A program made the position numbers and the translations under genes. Positions 36,180 through 46,499 of a stretch of 64,000 nucleotides of DNA are shown here, piece by piece; the first letter of the stretch is position 1, and every line of letters begins with the position of its first letter. Origin of the DNA: Chrysoperla carnea (lineage: Eukaryota > Arthropoda > Insecta > Neuroptera > Chrysopidae). The DNA lies in the NCBI RefSeq assembly GCF_905475395.1, contig NC_058339.1, forward strand, positions 87,802,520-87,866,519. Reading direction: 5' to 3'. The notes below the pieces were generated by a model. It made no database searches and had not been told where the DNA came from. It saw nothing but the letters and a program-made list of their open reading frames with translations.

Positions 36180-37700
36180 GATTAGGCCGTTAACTGAACG
36201 GCTAATTAAGCAAGTTGGCTGTGACATATGCCTATACATATATTTTGCTAAATATTTACGATTTTAAATCTGTAAAACATCAAAGCGCTTAGAATTTTTG
36301 TGATTAGTGCTAGTAAAATGGAAATAATATTCATAATAATTTATTTACAGAGAATTATTTGACCTAGAACTATAGAATTATTAAATTAATTTTAGCCTTG
36401 ACACTGTACGTTTCAATGACTATACAATACAGATTAAAGACACTGTACCTACCTACTAGATATAAAAAATGGTAATAAATTTTTGATTTAATTTAATCAC
36501 TCATGTGGAAATTTCAATAAAAAATTTCATAATTTTCTGTATTTTGTACAAATTTAATTTTTCCATTCTTCTCGTAAAAGTATTGGAAAAACCTTTTGTT
36601 TGAATTAAGTTCAACCAAATGGAGTTTCATAAAAATTTGTAATGCACTTTCGTGTAGGTATATCAGGCTCATAGACTAATAAATGGCGAACAAGACCTTC
36701 GATTAAATTTAAAAGCGCATTAATCTAAAATGAATAATTTATGCTTTTTAAAGAAAAAAAAATATAATTTAAAAAAATAATTTTTTTGAAATTCATTAAA
36801 TTTTCATGTTTATCAAAAAAAATGAATTTTCGAAATAATTTCGTTATCAAATTTTTGTCACGTTTTTAATTTTAATTTATTATGGTGTGTTTTGTATTAT
36901 TCGCTATTTATCAAAAATAACACATTCCACCTTCGATCGATAAATTTTAAATTTATAAAATTTTAAAAATTTATATACCTATATGATAATTATTTAAAAA
37001 AAAATGTTTTTAATATATGCTCATGTCTAAAAAAATTAAATATGGGTAAAAAATTTGAGCTTAATTCTTCTTCTTCTTCTTATAGAGGTACACAGCAATA
37101 ACAAGTGTGTATGTATTTTTATTGTAGCTATAGTTTCTCCTAAATAATATAAATAAATAAGGCCCGATAGATAAGTAGCAGTCTCACTCACGGAGATCCA
37201 TGAGGGAAAAACGACTCTCGCCTACCGAGGTTTCTGTTTCTCGCTAATATTACTCTCACTTATAGAGTTTTCACTTATCCAGTTCTCATTTAACCAGGTT
37301 TGACTGTATATTTATTTTTATTCTTTATGCTATGGTACTACACTAAGTGCAGATAATAAAGGACAATTTTATCACTCTTCATTAGCACTATCCCTTTTAT
37401 CTACACTCAATGTGGATAAAAATAACACCGTGACAAAAAAAAAATATAATAGATGTAACATAAGATGGAATAAAAAAAATAATTATAAAAATGTAAACTT
37501 ATATTCATGAGAAAAACCGACTCACATATTTATATACAGGTGTCTGATTAGTCTATAAAGTCAAACATAGTATTTGACAGTCAGTTTGGAAGAAAGGCTT
37601 CACGTAGCCAAAAAATTTTTGGTTAATTTACAATGAAGACGGAAATTTGAGAAAATTTTATTAAAAAACAATTGTCTAACTTGTTGAAAAATTAACTTTA
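36180..37700. other. AT-rich intronic stretch, nothing recognised
   Basis: The only structure I see is a short (CTT)n run near 37068-37081. The segment about 37190-37310 is slightly less AT-rich but has no open frame of note. Confidence 0.45.
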
Positions 37701-37704
37701 AGAT

Positions 37705-38060
37705 AAGTTTCCAACGATAACAAATTCTTTAATGTGTACAGAATGCGCCATAATTTTTTCAAATTTGTAAATTAATATTTAATACCTAAAAAAAATGACG
37801 CAAAAAGACCTATTTTCAGCGTTAAGTAAAATTATAAATAATAGAGACAGGCTTCCGGGAATGGAAGTTTTTCTTTTGGAAATTTTCTCCCCTTTAAGAA
37901 TCCTTTTTTTAAATGCAATATTTTTATTAATATTTTCATGAAATATTTGCGAAAAACGATATATCTTTTTTTTATCTTTAATTGTTTATAACGTTTGCAA
38001 TTTTTTATGTGCTGAAAAACGCTTCTGGCACATCACACGACCAGTATTTTGATATTTCTT
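37705..38060 (+). repeat. Dispersed repeat family F, copy 1
   Basis: The blocks CCAACGATAACAAATTCTT, AATGACGCAAAAAGACCTA, CTCCCCTTTAAGAATCC and ATCTTTAATTGTTTATAACG appear inverted at about 52190-52560. No coding frame. It lies close to the predicted first exon of the 5325-38772 gene. Confidence 0.6.
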
Positions 38061-38510
38061 CTTTTATCTAAGTAAATTAATAATCTTTTATATAAGTAAA
38101 AATTATCCGAAATTCACCCATTTTAAAAATAAAATCTCGAAAACTTTGCCAGTTCTCGTCGCAGGTCTGATTGATTGATTGGACTTTGTTTCTACTTTTA
38201 TAGCATGTTTTACAAATAAAATTAAGCCTTGTTTATAATATTTAGCTTAATAATAAGTTTAAAGATGCTCTCTATATGCAGTTATTATTAATTTTTATGC
38301 AAAATATTTTCACACGTAATGCATAAAAAATGCAAATAAGTATTTATTTAATTTCAGGAAGTTATTTTAATTCTCTCTAATGATGTATACAAGCCATCGT
38401 GATGTGACAGCTATGACCTTTAGAGGTCACACAATTTTTCTGATTATATAAATAAATCTGTTACTTTGCTTATAAAAATTTATCTCTAAAATTATAAAAT
38501 CGTGACAGCT

Positions 38511-38560
38511 AAAATGATCCCCTTTATATACGTTATAATGATCCCTATTTAAACTTGCCT
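38511..38560 (-). repeat. Fragment of the 662-1380 MITE family
   Basis: AAAATGATCCCCTTTATATA and TAATGATCCCTATTTA are the inverse of the GGGATCATTTTAATGTATAT then AAAGGGGATCATTTTA block in the 662-1380 element. Confidence 0.5.
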
Positions 38561-38628
38561 TAGCGCTTATAGTACCTTAAAGAGGCAACCTTATCAAACC
38601 CGTAAGAAAAATGAAAAATTCTCTGTAC

Positions 38629-38772
38629 CTGTACACGTGAAATAATCCTATCAAATGGTGTTCGTAAACTAGATGTCGATGTATGGGTTGTTGAATGTTG
38701 ATTAGTAGCTAAACCATTTGTACCCGGTGACGTAGTTGGTGAATTTTTATGTCGACATAAAACATTACCCAT
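38629..38772 (-). CDS. Predicted first coding exon, N-terminal MGNVLCRHKN (putative lipid anchor)
   Basis: The exon opens with ATG and encodes 48 residues starting MGNVLCRHKNSPTTSP. Gly2 with a following Cys6 is the pattern expected of proteins that are N-myristoylated and palmitoylated, so membrane attachment is likely. It ends at CAG/GTACAG in phase 0, compatible with the exon at 11138-11193. The full protein would then be about 573 residues and intron 1 about 27 kb, with two phosphatase genes nested inside. A chance ATG frame is the alternative. The Ser/Thr/His-rich, low-complexity content matches the style of the last exon. The assignment of this exon to that gene is inference. Confidence 0.55.
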
Positions 38773-39087
38773 TTTTCTAGCAGTTTTTATTTAAAAAAAT
38801 CTCAAATAGTCACAACAATTAACAACTCACTGCAAGCAACAAACAAATCACTGAATTAAAATCACCGCTCGCGCTAATCAACTCTAGCATTTATTAATAT
38901 AAATAGTTATATTGAGAAATCAAAAACCACACTATTTTTTCCACATGAAATTAAAAGTTTTCTCCTAAATTTTAGTTTACCTCATAATTTACATAAAAAA
39001 TAAATAAATAAATGATTTCATTTATGCGATATTTTTATATTAATAAGAAATTCGTCATCGTTTTATAAAAAAAAAAAATAAAAAACG

Positions 39088-39470
39088 CGATTTCGGTTTT
39101 TAATTTTCGAAGAAAAATGAATCGTTTATTTTCACTTGTTTTTTTCAAGTTGATGTTACGTATATCATTTGTTTTTAAATTCGTTTATCGTTGCTACACT
39201 TTTTTTAAGTTGGTAATACGAGTTCGATTTCACTTTTCGAGAAAAATGAATCGTTTATATGTTCACTTTACTTTTCAAGTTGATGCTACGTGTTTTTTAA
39301 ATCCGTTTCATTGCCACACTTTTTTTAAAGTTGATAGTTATGAATAATATACGATTTCGATTTCACTTTTCGAGAAAAAATAAATCGTTTATTTTCACTT
39401 TTTTTTTAAGTTGGTATTACGTGTTTCGTTTGTTTTTATTTCAATTGTTTTATTATTTTGATTCGTTTTT
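39088..39470. repeat. Three tandem units of about 131 bp upstream of the predicted first exon
   Basis: Each unit begins CGATTTC and contains GAAAAATGAATCGTTTAT or a close variant, then TTTTCAAGTTGATG/TTGGTA and a TACGTG/TACGA block. Starts are at 39088, 39219 and 39351. The array lies 316 bases 5' of the ATG at 38772, so it may be part of the 5' UTR or promoter. The frame open across it (39117-39347) is a by-product. Confidence 0.65.
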
Positions 39471-39887
39471 TTTTTTTTTCGTTTTGTTAAACTAGTATTT
39501 TGATTTAATTGATTCGATTTATTGAATTACTATATTTTGATTTAATAAAATAGTTTAATAGTTTGTTATGATGGTCAATTTTTTTGTTGTTGCGTTGTTT
39601 CAAGTGTTATTTGTTGTTAAACAGTGGAGTCGGCCGACAGTCACAGTATAATAATTAAACTAAACTTATAATGTTGTTATTTTTACCATATTTTAAAATA
39701 ATTCACCTTTACTTTATAGTTGAATGTTGAATCAGTTGAATGTAAAAGCCTAGCTAGGTATGAAATAATAATACAAAAAAAGCCACCAAATCCCACTCAT
39801 ATTATTATAAAATAAATACATTTATCTAATGTTATGTGTATGTTTTATACAGTTATGGTAGTACAAAATTTTTCAGTATAAAATGTA

Positions 39888-40362
39888 CTAGCTGTGAACT
39901 ACCCGCTTTGCTGGGCAACATCCCCACTTGCACCCCTCCCTCCACATTTCCTTGCGTGGGATAACATTTTTGTAATGTACACGTCATGCTCTTTTATTTG
40001 ATACCCCACTTAAATATTCGATAATTTCTTCCCTCTTTCTCGCTTCACCTTTCTACCCTCCGAAGGTTAAAAGTAGATAAAAACAATAGATCTTTGAAGC
40101 TGGTTGTATATCGTGTCAATATTTGAGCTTAATCGATGCACAACTTTTTTAGTTTTTGAAGCATATCCCTTTCAACCCCTATTTCAACCCCTTACTTTAC
40201 TATAATATGGATGTATTATACATAAAAACCTTCCTCTTGAATCACTCTATCTAAAAAAACCGCATCAAAATCCGTTGCGTAGTTTCAAAGATTTAAGCAT
40301 ACAAAGGGACATAGGGACATAGGGACAGAGAAAGCGACTTTGTTTTATACTATGCATTGATT
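39888..40362 (+). mobile_element. SINE/non-LTR tail element, subfamily 2
   Basis: The first 190 bases (TAGCTGTGAACTACCCGCTT through CTACCCTCCGAAGGTTAAAA) match subfamily 1 at 8990. The rest is different and carries TCTTTGAAGCTGGTTGTATA, ACCTTCCTCTTGAATCACTC, GCATCAAAATCCGTTGCGTA and GCGACTTTGTTTTATACTAT, a 3' segment widespread in insect genomes. The second copy is 44668-45147. Confidence 0.75.
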
Positions 40363-40369
40363 GATATTC

Positions 40370-41150
40370 AATTTGATGTACCGCAAGGTAGTGTCTTGTG
40401 TCCAACACACTCTACTTGATCAATATGGATCAATATAGATCAATATGGATCTATATGGAAAGGGGAATGTTTTACTCCAAATTTAACGCGTGCAGGCCAC
40501 GGGCAGTAATGAATAAATCAAAACTACTGGATCGATTTTAATCACATAGGCTATATATTTTATACCCGTGCGAAGCCAGAGCGGGCCGCTATGTTTTTAT
40601 ATACAACGTTCACAGTTTTTCTGTAGTGTATTTAGTATCAGCATTGCACCCGTGCAAAGCGGGGGCGGGTCGCTAGTATATTTTAAAAGCTTATTATCTA
40701 TTCTATTGTATCTGTACAGTTTCCATATGTGTTAGAAATATTTGTATGTTTTAAACAGTACACTATGTTCATATAGTCTATACATTTTATAGTGTATGTA
40801 TAGTGTATAGTGCTCCGCGCGTTCAGCCTTCAAGCGTCAACACACATGTAAAAAACCACATATTAATATATAATATATCATTTATTATAACCTACCTGTT
40901 CATAAAAACACTGAACACCTTTAGGTTACGGACGTACGAACGTTTAAAATAACGCAATATAATATGCATTATTTCGTAGTACATTATGTCACTAGAAATC
41001 ATAAAAACTGCAATTTTCATGTTGGGAATCGGATATCCTCGTTAGTTCGGAGTATTTCATAAAAATGAATAAGAATTAGAGGCAAGAAACATTGAAAAAG
41101 GTGGTCCTTTGTTTGGCATGACAATAGATATCCCCATTTTAAAATAAAAT
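40370..41150. other. Gene-free stretch
   Basis: A short direct triplication of GATCAATATGGATC is seen at about 40418-40456. About 40560-40680 has two scraps of a CCCGTGCGAAGCCAGAGCGG / CCCGTGCAAAGCGGGGGCGG type typical of retroelement heads. No gene is visible. Confidence 0.45.
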
Positions 41151-41942
41151 TTGGGGAAGGTGTCTTATAATAATCCCGCTAAGAAAAATGTAATTTATAG
41201 CCAAAATTCAAGATATGTATATGTATAGCTTCAAAATACTTTTGGGTTCTTTATTCAAGTGTTGCAATATTGCCATGCCAATTTCTTTGATTTGTTCAAA
41301 TTTTTAGAACTACTTAATATTTCTCAAAAGGGATCATTTTTTTATCGACCTTGTAAAAATAGGGGATAAAATGGCCCCATTGCTATTTTTTACAGTTCAC
41401 ATAAAATTTTAATTGTTCTTTTACATTGCATCCACGACTAGTATGAAAACAAAAGTCACTGGTAAAATCATCTAAATCAACACATTGAAAACTCGCCACA
41501 TGATGGAGGATCATTTTACCTATTCTAATTTTACACACAAAATAGGGATCATTTTAATCTATCTAAAGAAGATCATTTTACCCGTAACGGCATATTTCAA
41601 AATCGTTATAAAAATTGACCTTAAAATTTATTATACGCCCATTAAAATGGGTTCTAATATTATTAAAAGTCAACAGGAGCCAAGAGTAAAACAATCACCC
41701 GGCGAAAACCATCATAAAAGAAATAAATTGTTTATTGAAATTTGTCTTACCATAGATCAAAAGCAGTCCAATCAATATTTTTACTACGAAATATTAAATA
41801 TAGCTTATACATCGCCATAAGTCTTTGTTCAACGATTAATTTGATCGTGTGGATGCCATCTAACGCTAAATGTATGTAGATGGCTTAATGTTTCCCTAAA
41901 AACAACGCAAGGAGGGATCATTATGTAGCACTTTCCCCTAAA
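41151..41942. mobile_element. MITE-like element of the 662-1380 family, copy 2
   Basis: It is collinear with 662-1380 from TTGGGGAAGGTGTCTTATAA to GAGGGATCATTATGTAGCAC then TTTCCCC. It has about 75 extra bases near its left end. The 111-codon frame 41485-41820 has no counterpart in the first copy, so it is not coding. Confidence 0.75.
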
Positions 41943-42309
41943 TACTGTATTATTCATTCCCCTTAAAATATAGCAGATAAGTTTCTTTTTATTTTCTTAA
42001 AAATCACCCCCTATATAATAACTAGCTAATAATCAGATAAAATACTTACAGATTTTTGTTACAAAGTAATTGTAATTCTTATATAATACCTAAATTCAAT
42101 ATTTAATATTATTATATAATTATTAATTTTATATATTACAATAATTATTAATAATTATTTATTAGCAGAAATTATGCAAATGAAATAAATCCATATTTGT
42201 AGGCTTAAAAAATAATTAATTAGAAATACAATATGAATGTAATAAATATATAAAAACAGATGTTAAATCTAATCTTTTTTAGAATGGAAAGCTAAAGTCA
42301 AACTTATGT

Positions 42310-42450
42310 TTTTATACCATGTATATATGAAATATATCAAGGTATACTAAGTTTACTCCCAAATTTATAACGCTTATACTATGAACAAAGTTTTGCTATA
42401 GGTGTTCATAAAATCACCTAACTAGTCCATTTTCTTACTGTTACAGAAAT
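42310..42450 (+). repeat. Dispersed repeat family B, 5' fragment
   Basis: TATACCATGTATATATGAAA, GGTATACTAAGTTTACTCCC and GGTGTTCATAAAATCACCTA form the family B start; the rest is missing. Confidence 0.6.
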
Positions 42451-42554
42451 CGAAAAAAATTATCAAAGAAAAGTTGCTAAGAATATTTTATTTTTATACC
42501 CATATACCAACTTTCATGACAAAATTAGAATTTGTTCTTTTTTCGTCATGGATT

Positions 42555-43395
42555 AAGAGCCAGACCAAAAAAAAATTCGTTGAATTTACTAAAGCTGATC
42601 ATTTGAGGTTTGGTTATAGTAGTTGTGTACACACACATACTGCGGTCAGTCAAGCGAACGATAGAACAGGGATCAGAGACATATGCTATCGAAACGGTTA
42701 ACAGTTATACGTAGTACTAAAATGAATTTATTATAGCTGAAAATTATTATACAGATTGTAAATTGCATATAAATAACAGCTTTGATTGTCAGTCAGTTAG
42801 GTGTTACAACATGACTGTGTCAGTCAGCCCTTATTTATGAACAATAAAGAGATAAGATTCATTTATGAATTCCGTGGTAATTAAATGAGTTTATTAAAGC
42901 TAAAAATTGTTATACAGCTTGTATATTGTATTATGATATTAAATAAGGGCTGACTGACCAGCCCTTATTTAATATAACGTTTAATATAACGTTTAACTGG
43001 CTGACTGTCATAACTGTTATCTAAATGCAACATACAAGCTGTATAACAATTTTCAGCTTTAATAAAGTCATTTAAATACCACGGAATTCATAAATGAACC
43101 TTATTTATTTATTGTTCATAAATAAGGGCTGACTGACCAGTCCTGTTCTAATGTTGAACTGACTGATAATCATAACTGTTATTTATATGCAATATACAAT
43201 CTGTATAACAATTTTCAGCTTTGGTAAATACATTTTAGTACCACGAAAAACTGCACCGTTTCGATTGCATATATCTGACTCCTGTTATATCGTTCGCTTG
43301 ACTGACCGCAGTATGTGTGTGTACACAATTACTATAACCAAACCTCAAATGATCAGCTTTAGTAAATTTAACGAATTTTTTTTGGCCTGGCTCTT
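42555..43395. mobile_element. Giant palindrome, about 840 bp, with smaller palindromes inside
   Basis: The left arm (AAGAGCCAGACC, GATCATTTGAGGTTTGGTTA, ACTGCGGTCAGTCAAGCGAA) is repeated inverted on the right (TTCGCTTGACTGACCGCAGT, TAACCAAACCTCAAATGATC, GGCCTGGCTCTT). Inside, CAGTCAGCCCTTATTTATGA and the segments ACCACGGAATTCATAAATGA and AGCTGTATAACAATTTTCAG each occur in both orientations more than once, so the arms fold in nested layers. Open frames at each end are mirror images of each other, not genes. Confidence 0.75.
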
Positions 43396-43929
43396 CCATT
43401 ATTATACATTTAAAAAAAATTATACGGATTCACAAATGAACTACCTTAAATTAATAGGATTAATTAATTAATTTTTTTAATTTTATTTAATTAAAAATTT
43501 CCTAGTTAAGTCAATTAAACAATGAATAACAACAGATGTTAAAAATGTCAACACTTTCTTCATGTGAAAAGGTGTTTTGTATAGGTTTCTTAAAAAATAT
43601 TTTAACATCTTGAAGATATGAAAAATAAAAAGAAAATCGCCTTATTGAATAAATACTTAATACCTACGATTAAATAAAAAAATAGCATAAACTTCGTAAG
43701 CCAAAACATTTTAAAATCAGGGCCGAAACTACAATAGTACAACTGGGGCAGTGCCCTCTGGGAGTTTTTAGTTGTCCTTGTCACCATTGCGAAAGCTGAA
43801 AATGATTTTTTGAAGTTTTTCCAAACGTTAACTTGAAAACGGCATTAACTTGAAAACGGTAAAATGGCCCAAAAAACCTAAGGTATACCTTAACTCCTGC
43901 TCTAATACTTGAACTATATACATATTTTA

Positions 43930-44290
43930 TCGTTTTTAAACCCCGAACCAAAAAAAGGGCCGCTACAAGTTTGACCGCTAGGTATGTGTGTGTATCTGCT
44001 TGTCTGTCTGTCTGTTTGTGGCAACGTAGTGCCTTGACGAATGAACGGATTTTGATTTTGTTGTTTCGTTTGAAAGGTAATTTAATGGAGAGTGTTCTTA
44101 GCTACGTTTCAAGCGCGAGCTTAGGGTTTCGCACTCGTAACAACTAAAAAATAAGCCATGATCCTCAAAATCGATTCAGTTTGGAGAAGGCTCTAAAGAA
44201 AAAGGTAATTTTATGAAGAGTCTCTTCTTAGATACGTTTCAAGTGCGAATTTAAGGTTTCATAAATTATGTAAATTGCAATTGTCTTTCA
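43930..44290 (-). repeat. Dispersed repeat family A, reverse copy
   Basis: Reverse-order blocks TTTTTAAACCCCGAACC, CAAGTTTGACCGCTAGGT, a TCTGTCTGTCTGTTTGTG run, GTAATTTAATGGAGAGTGTT and TTTCAAGCGCGAGCTTAGGG define the copy. The AGGTAATTTTATGAAGAGT part is repeated, as in the 4800 copy. Confidence 0.65.
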
Positions 44291-44667
44291 ATAGTTCCAA
44301 CCTGAACTTCTCATTAAATAAAAGTAATTTCATTTAATAAATGACTTTAAATATTAATGTATTGTTTTTTTTTTTTTTTTTTCATAAAAATCTCACCATT
44401 AATTATTATAAATTAATAATAATTCTTATTGTTTTAGATACTTTAATTAAAATTGATAATAATAAAATATAAATCGGAAGTTCAAATTGCATAATAAATA
44501 TATAAAAACATGAAGTATTTTAGATAATATATGAAATGAACTTAATAATAAAAGTTCATTAATATTTTTATTTATATTTATTTATTTATTTATTTTATTA
44601 TTCAATTTATTCATTAAAATGATACTAATGAATTTTATTCATTTTATTGTTTGTTATATATATATAT

Positions 44668-45147
44668 ACTAGCTGTGAACTACCCGCTTTGCTGGGCAAC
44701 ATCCCCAATTGCACCCCTCCCTCCACATTTCCTTGCGTGGGATAACAGTTTTGTAATGTACACGTCATGCTTTTTTATTTGATACCCCACTTAGGTATAT
44801 TTGTAAATATTCGATAATTCCTTCCCACTTTCTCGCTACACCTTTCTACCCTCCGAAGGTTAAAAGTAGATGAAAACAATAGATCTTTGAAGCTGGTTGT
44901 ATATCGTGTCAATATTTGAGCTTAATCGATGCACAACTTTTTTAGTTTTTGAAGCATATCCCTTTCAACCCTTATTTCAACCCCTTACTCTACTATAATA
45001 TGGATGTATTATACATAAAAACCTTCCTCTTGAATCACTCTATCTATTAAAAAATACCGCATCAAAATCCGTTGCGTAGTTTCAAAGATTTAAGCATACA
45101 AAGGGACATAGGGACAGAGAGAGCGACTTTGTTTTATACTATGTATT
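44668..45147 (+). mobile_element. SINE/non-LTR tail element, subfamily 2, second copy
   Basis: It is almost identical in order and sequence to 39888-40362, from TAGCTGTGAACTACCCGCTT to GCGACTTTGTTTTATACTAT. It is inserted right after a (TA)n run at about 44655-44667. No reading frame. Confidence 0.75.
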
Positions 45148-45654
45148 GATATATCCGTTGCGTGCAAAAACGTTTTTAGCGCCGTTCACGAAAATAGTTA
45201 CAACAGCAATACATTTTTCAATCCAGTAACTACCCTTATAAGAACTCTTAAACTAATATTTAAGATGTATCTATCTATATGCACTCATATATTTTATAGA
45301 CGTAACAATAAAATTTATTAAAATGAAAACATTATAAAAATAATTGTTGAGTGTTGTTCCGGTTTTATAAACTTATAAAAATACACATTAATTAATAAAT
45401 AAAATGCTTTTATTAAAAAACAATGAGTATGGTATGCAATTAAAAACATATACAATATAATAATTATTTTAAAAAAATATTTGCTTTGAAAGACTAGTAA
45501 AAAGAATGAAGAATAATGTTTATTAGAACTATATATTACATTAAAATGATATTAAAAGAATATTCAAAGTCTGAAATTAGTTAAAAGTAAATAAGCCAAA
45601 ATTGGTATGAATATTAAAAAAATACCAAATGCCCGAAATTAATCAAAAACAAGT

Positions 45655-46150
45655 GAAAAGGAACAGTTAATTGTTGAAATACCAGGTATAGACAGTGTTG
45701 ATGACGCAATCGGTTGTTTTTTGACGTCACGTAAATAAAGAAAGATATCCACTCTTAAATAGCCACAACCACATAACTGATATTCCCATATTAATACATA
45801 CAAAATTTGCACCTAAATAGCGCCCTCGTGGGTAAACAATGATGTTTACAAAAAAATGTTTCAGGCAAAACTTGTTTATCTTTTTATAAGGAACATTTTT
45901 TACATGTAAACTTTTGTTCTATCTCTATCGGTTTACAAGATGGGTCCTAAGGACCCAAGATCCAATTGACCTATGTTGCTCATTTACGAACTCGATCTAA
46001 CTTTTTACGTTCTAAGCACGCTATAAAAATTTCAGCTTGATATCTCTTTTCGTTTTTGAGTTATCGTGCTTACGGCCAGACAGGCGGGCAGACAATTGGA
46101 AATGAGCTAATTAGGTGATTTTATGAACACTTTTTTCGTAACATCAATTG
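45655..46150 (-). repeat. Dispersed repeat family B, near full-length reverse copy
   Basis: It contains, in reverse, TAATTGTTGAAATACCAGGT, ATAGACAGTGTTGATGACGC, GTGACGTCAAAAAACA (inverted), GTGGGTAAACAATGATGTTT, CCTAAGGACCCAAGATCC and AGCTTGATATCTCTTTTCG. It is the fullest copy here and shows the inner end that other copies have lost. Confidence 0.7.
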
Positions 46151-46499
46151 TATTTTCCATGTATCTTCTATCACTTTTAAGCAAAAAAGTACTCAAAAAG
46201 TACTAAAGTACTTAAGATTTTTTTCTCTAAGTGCTAGTTTTAAGAGAAATGTGTTGTTTTTCCAATCTATTAAGGAATTCGCTTAGCTAACACAGCTCCT
46301 GCGCTACGAATATATATATGTATATAGATTGATAATTTAGGGAGGCTTTAAATGTCGCAGGTTCCTTACAATAATGGTATTTTTCTTCGATTAATAGAGA
46401 TTTTAGTATGATAATATTTTTATGTTTATTTTTGTAAGAAATCCAAGTTAAATGATACACTGTATATGCAGGGTATAAAAATACAATGCGTATCAATAA

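Noticed and set aside
41485-41820. 111-codon open frame
   Set aside because: It lies in a MITE; the homologous copy at 662-1380 does not keep the frame open.
42474-43471. Open frames of 75 and 94 codons
   Set aside because: They are mirror parts of the arms of the 42555-43395 palindrome.
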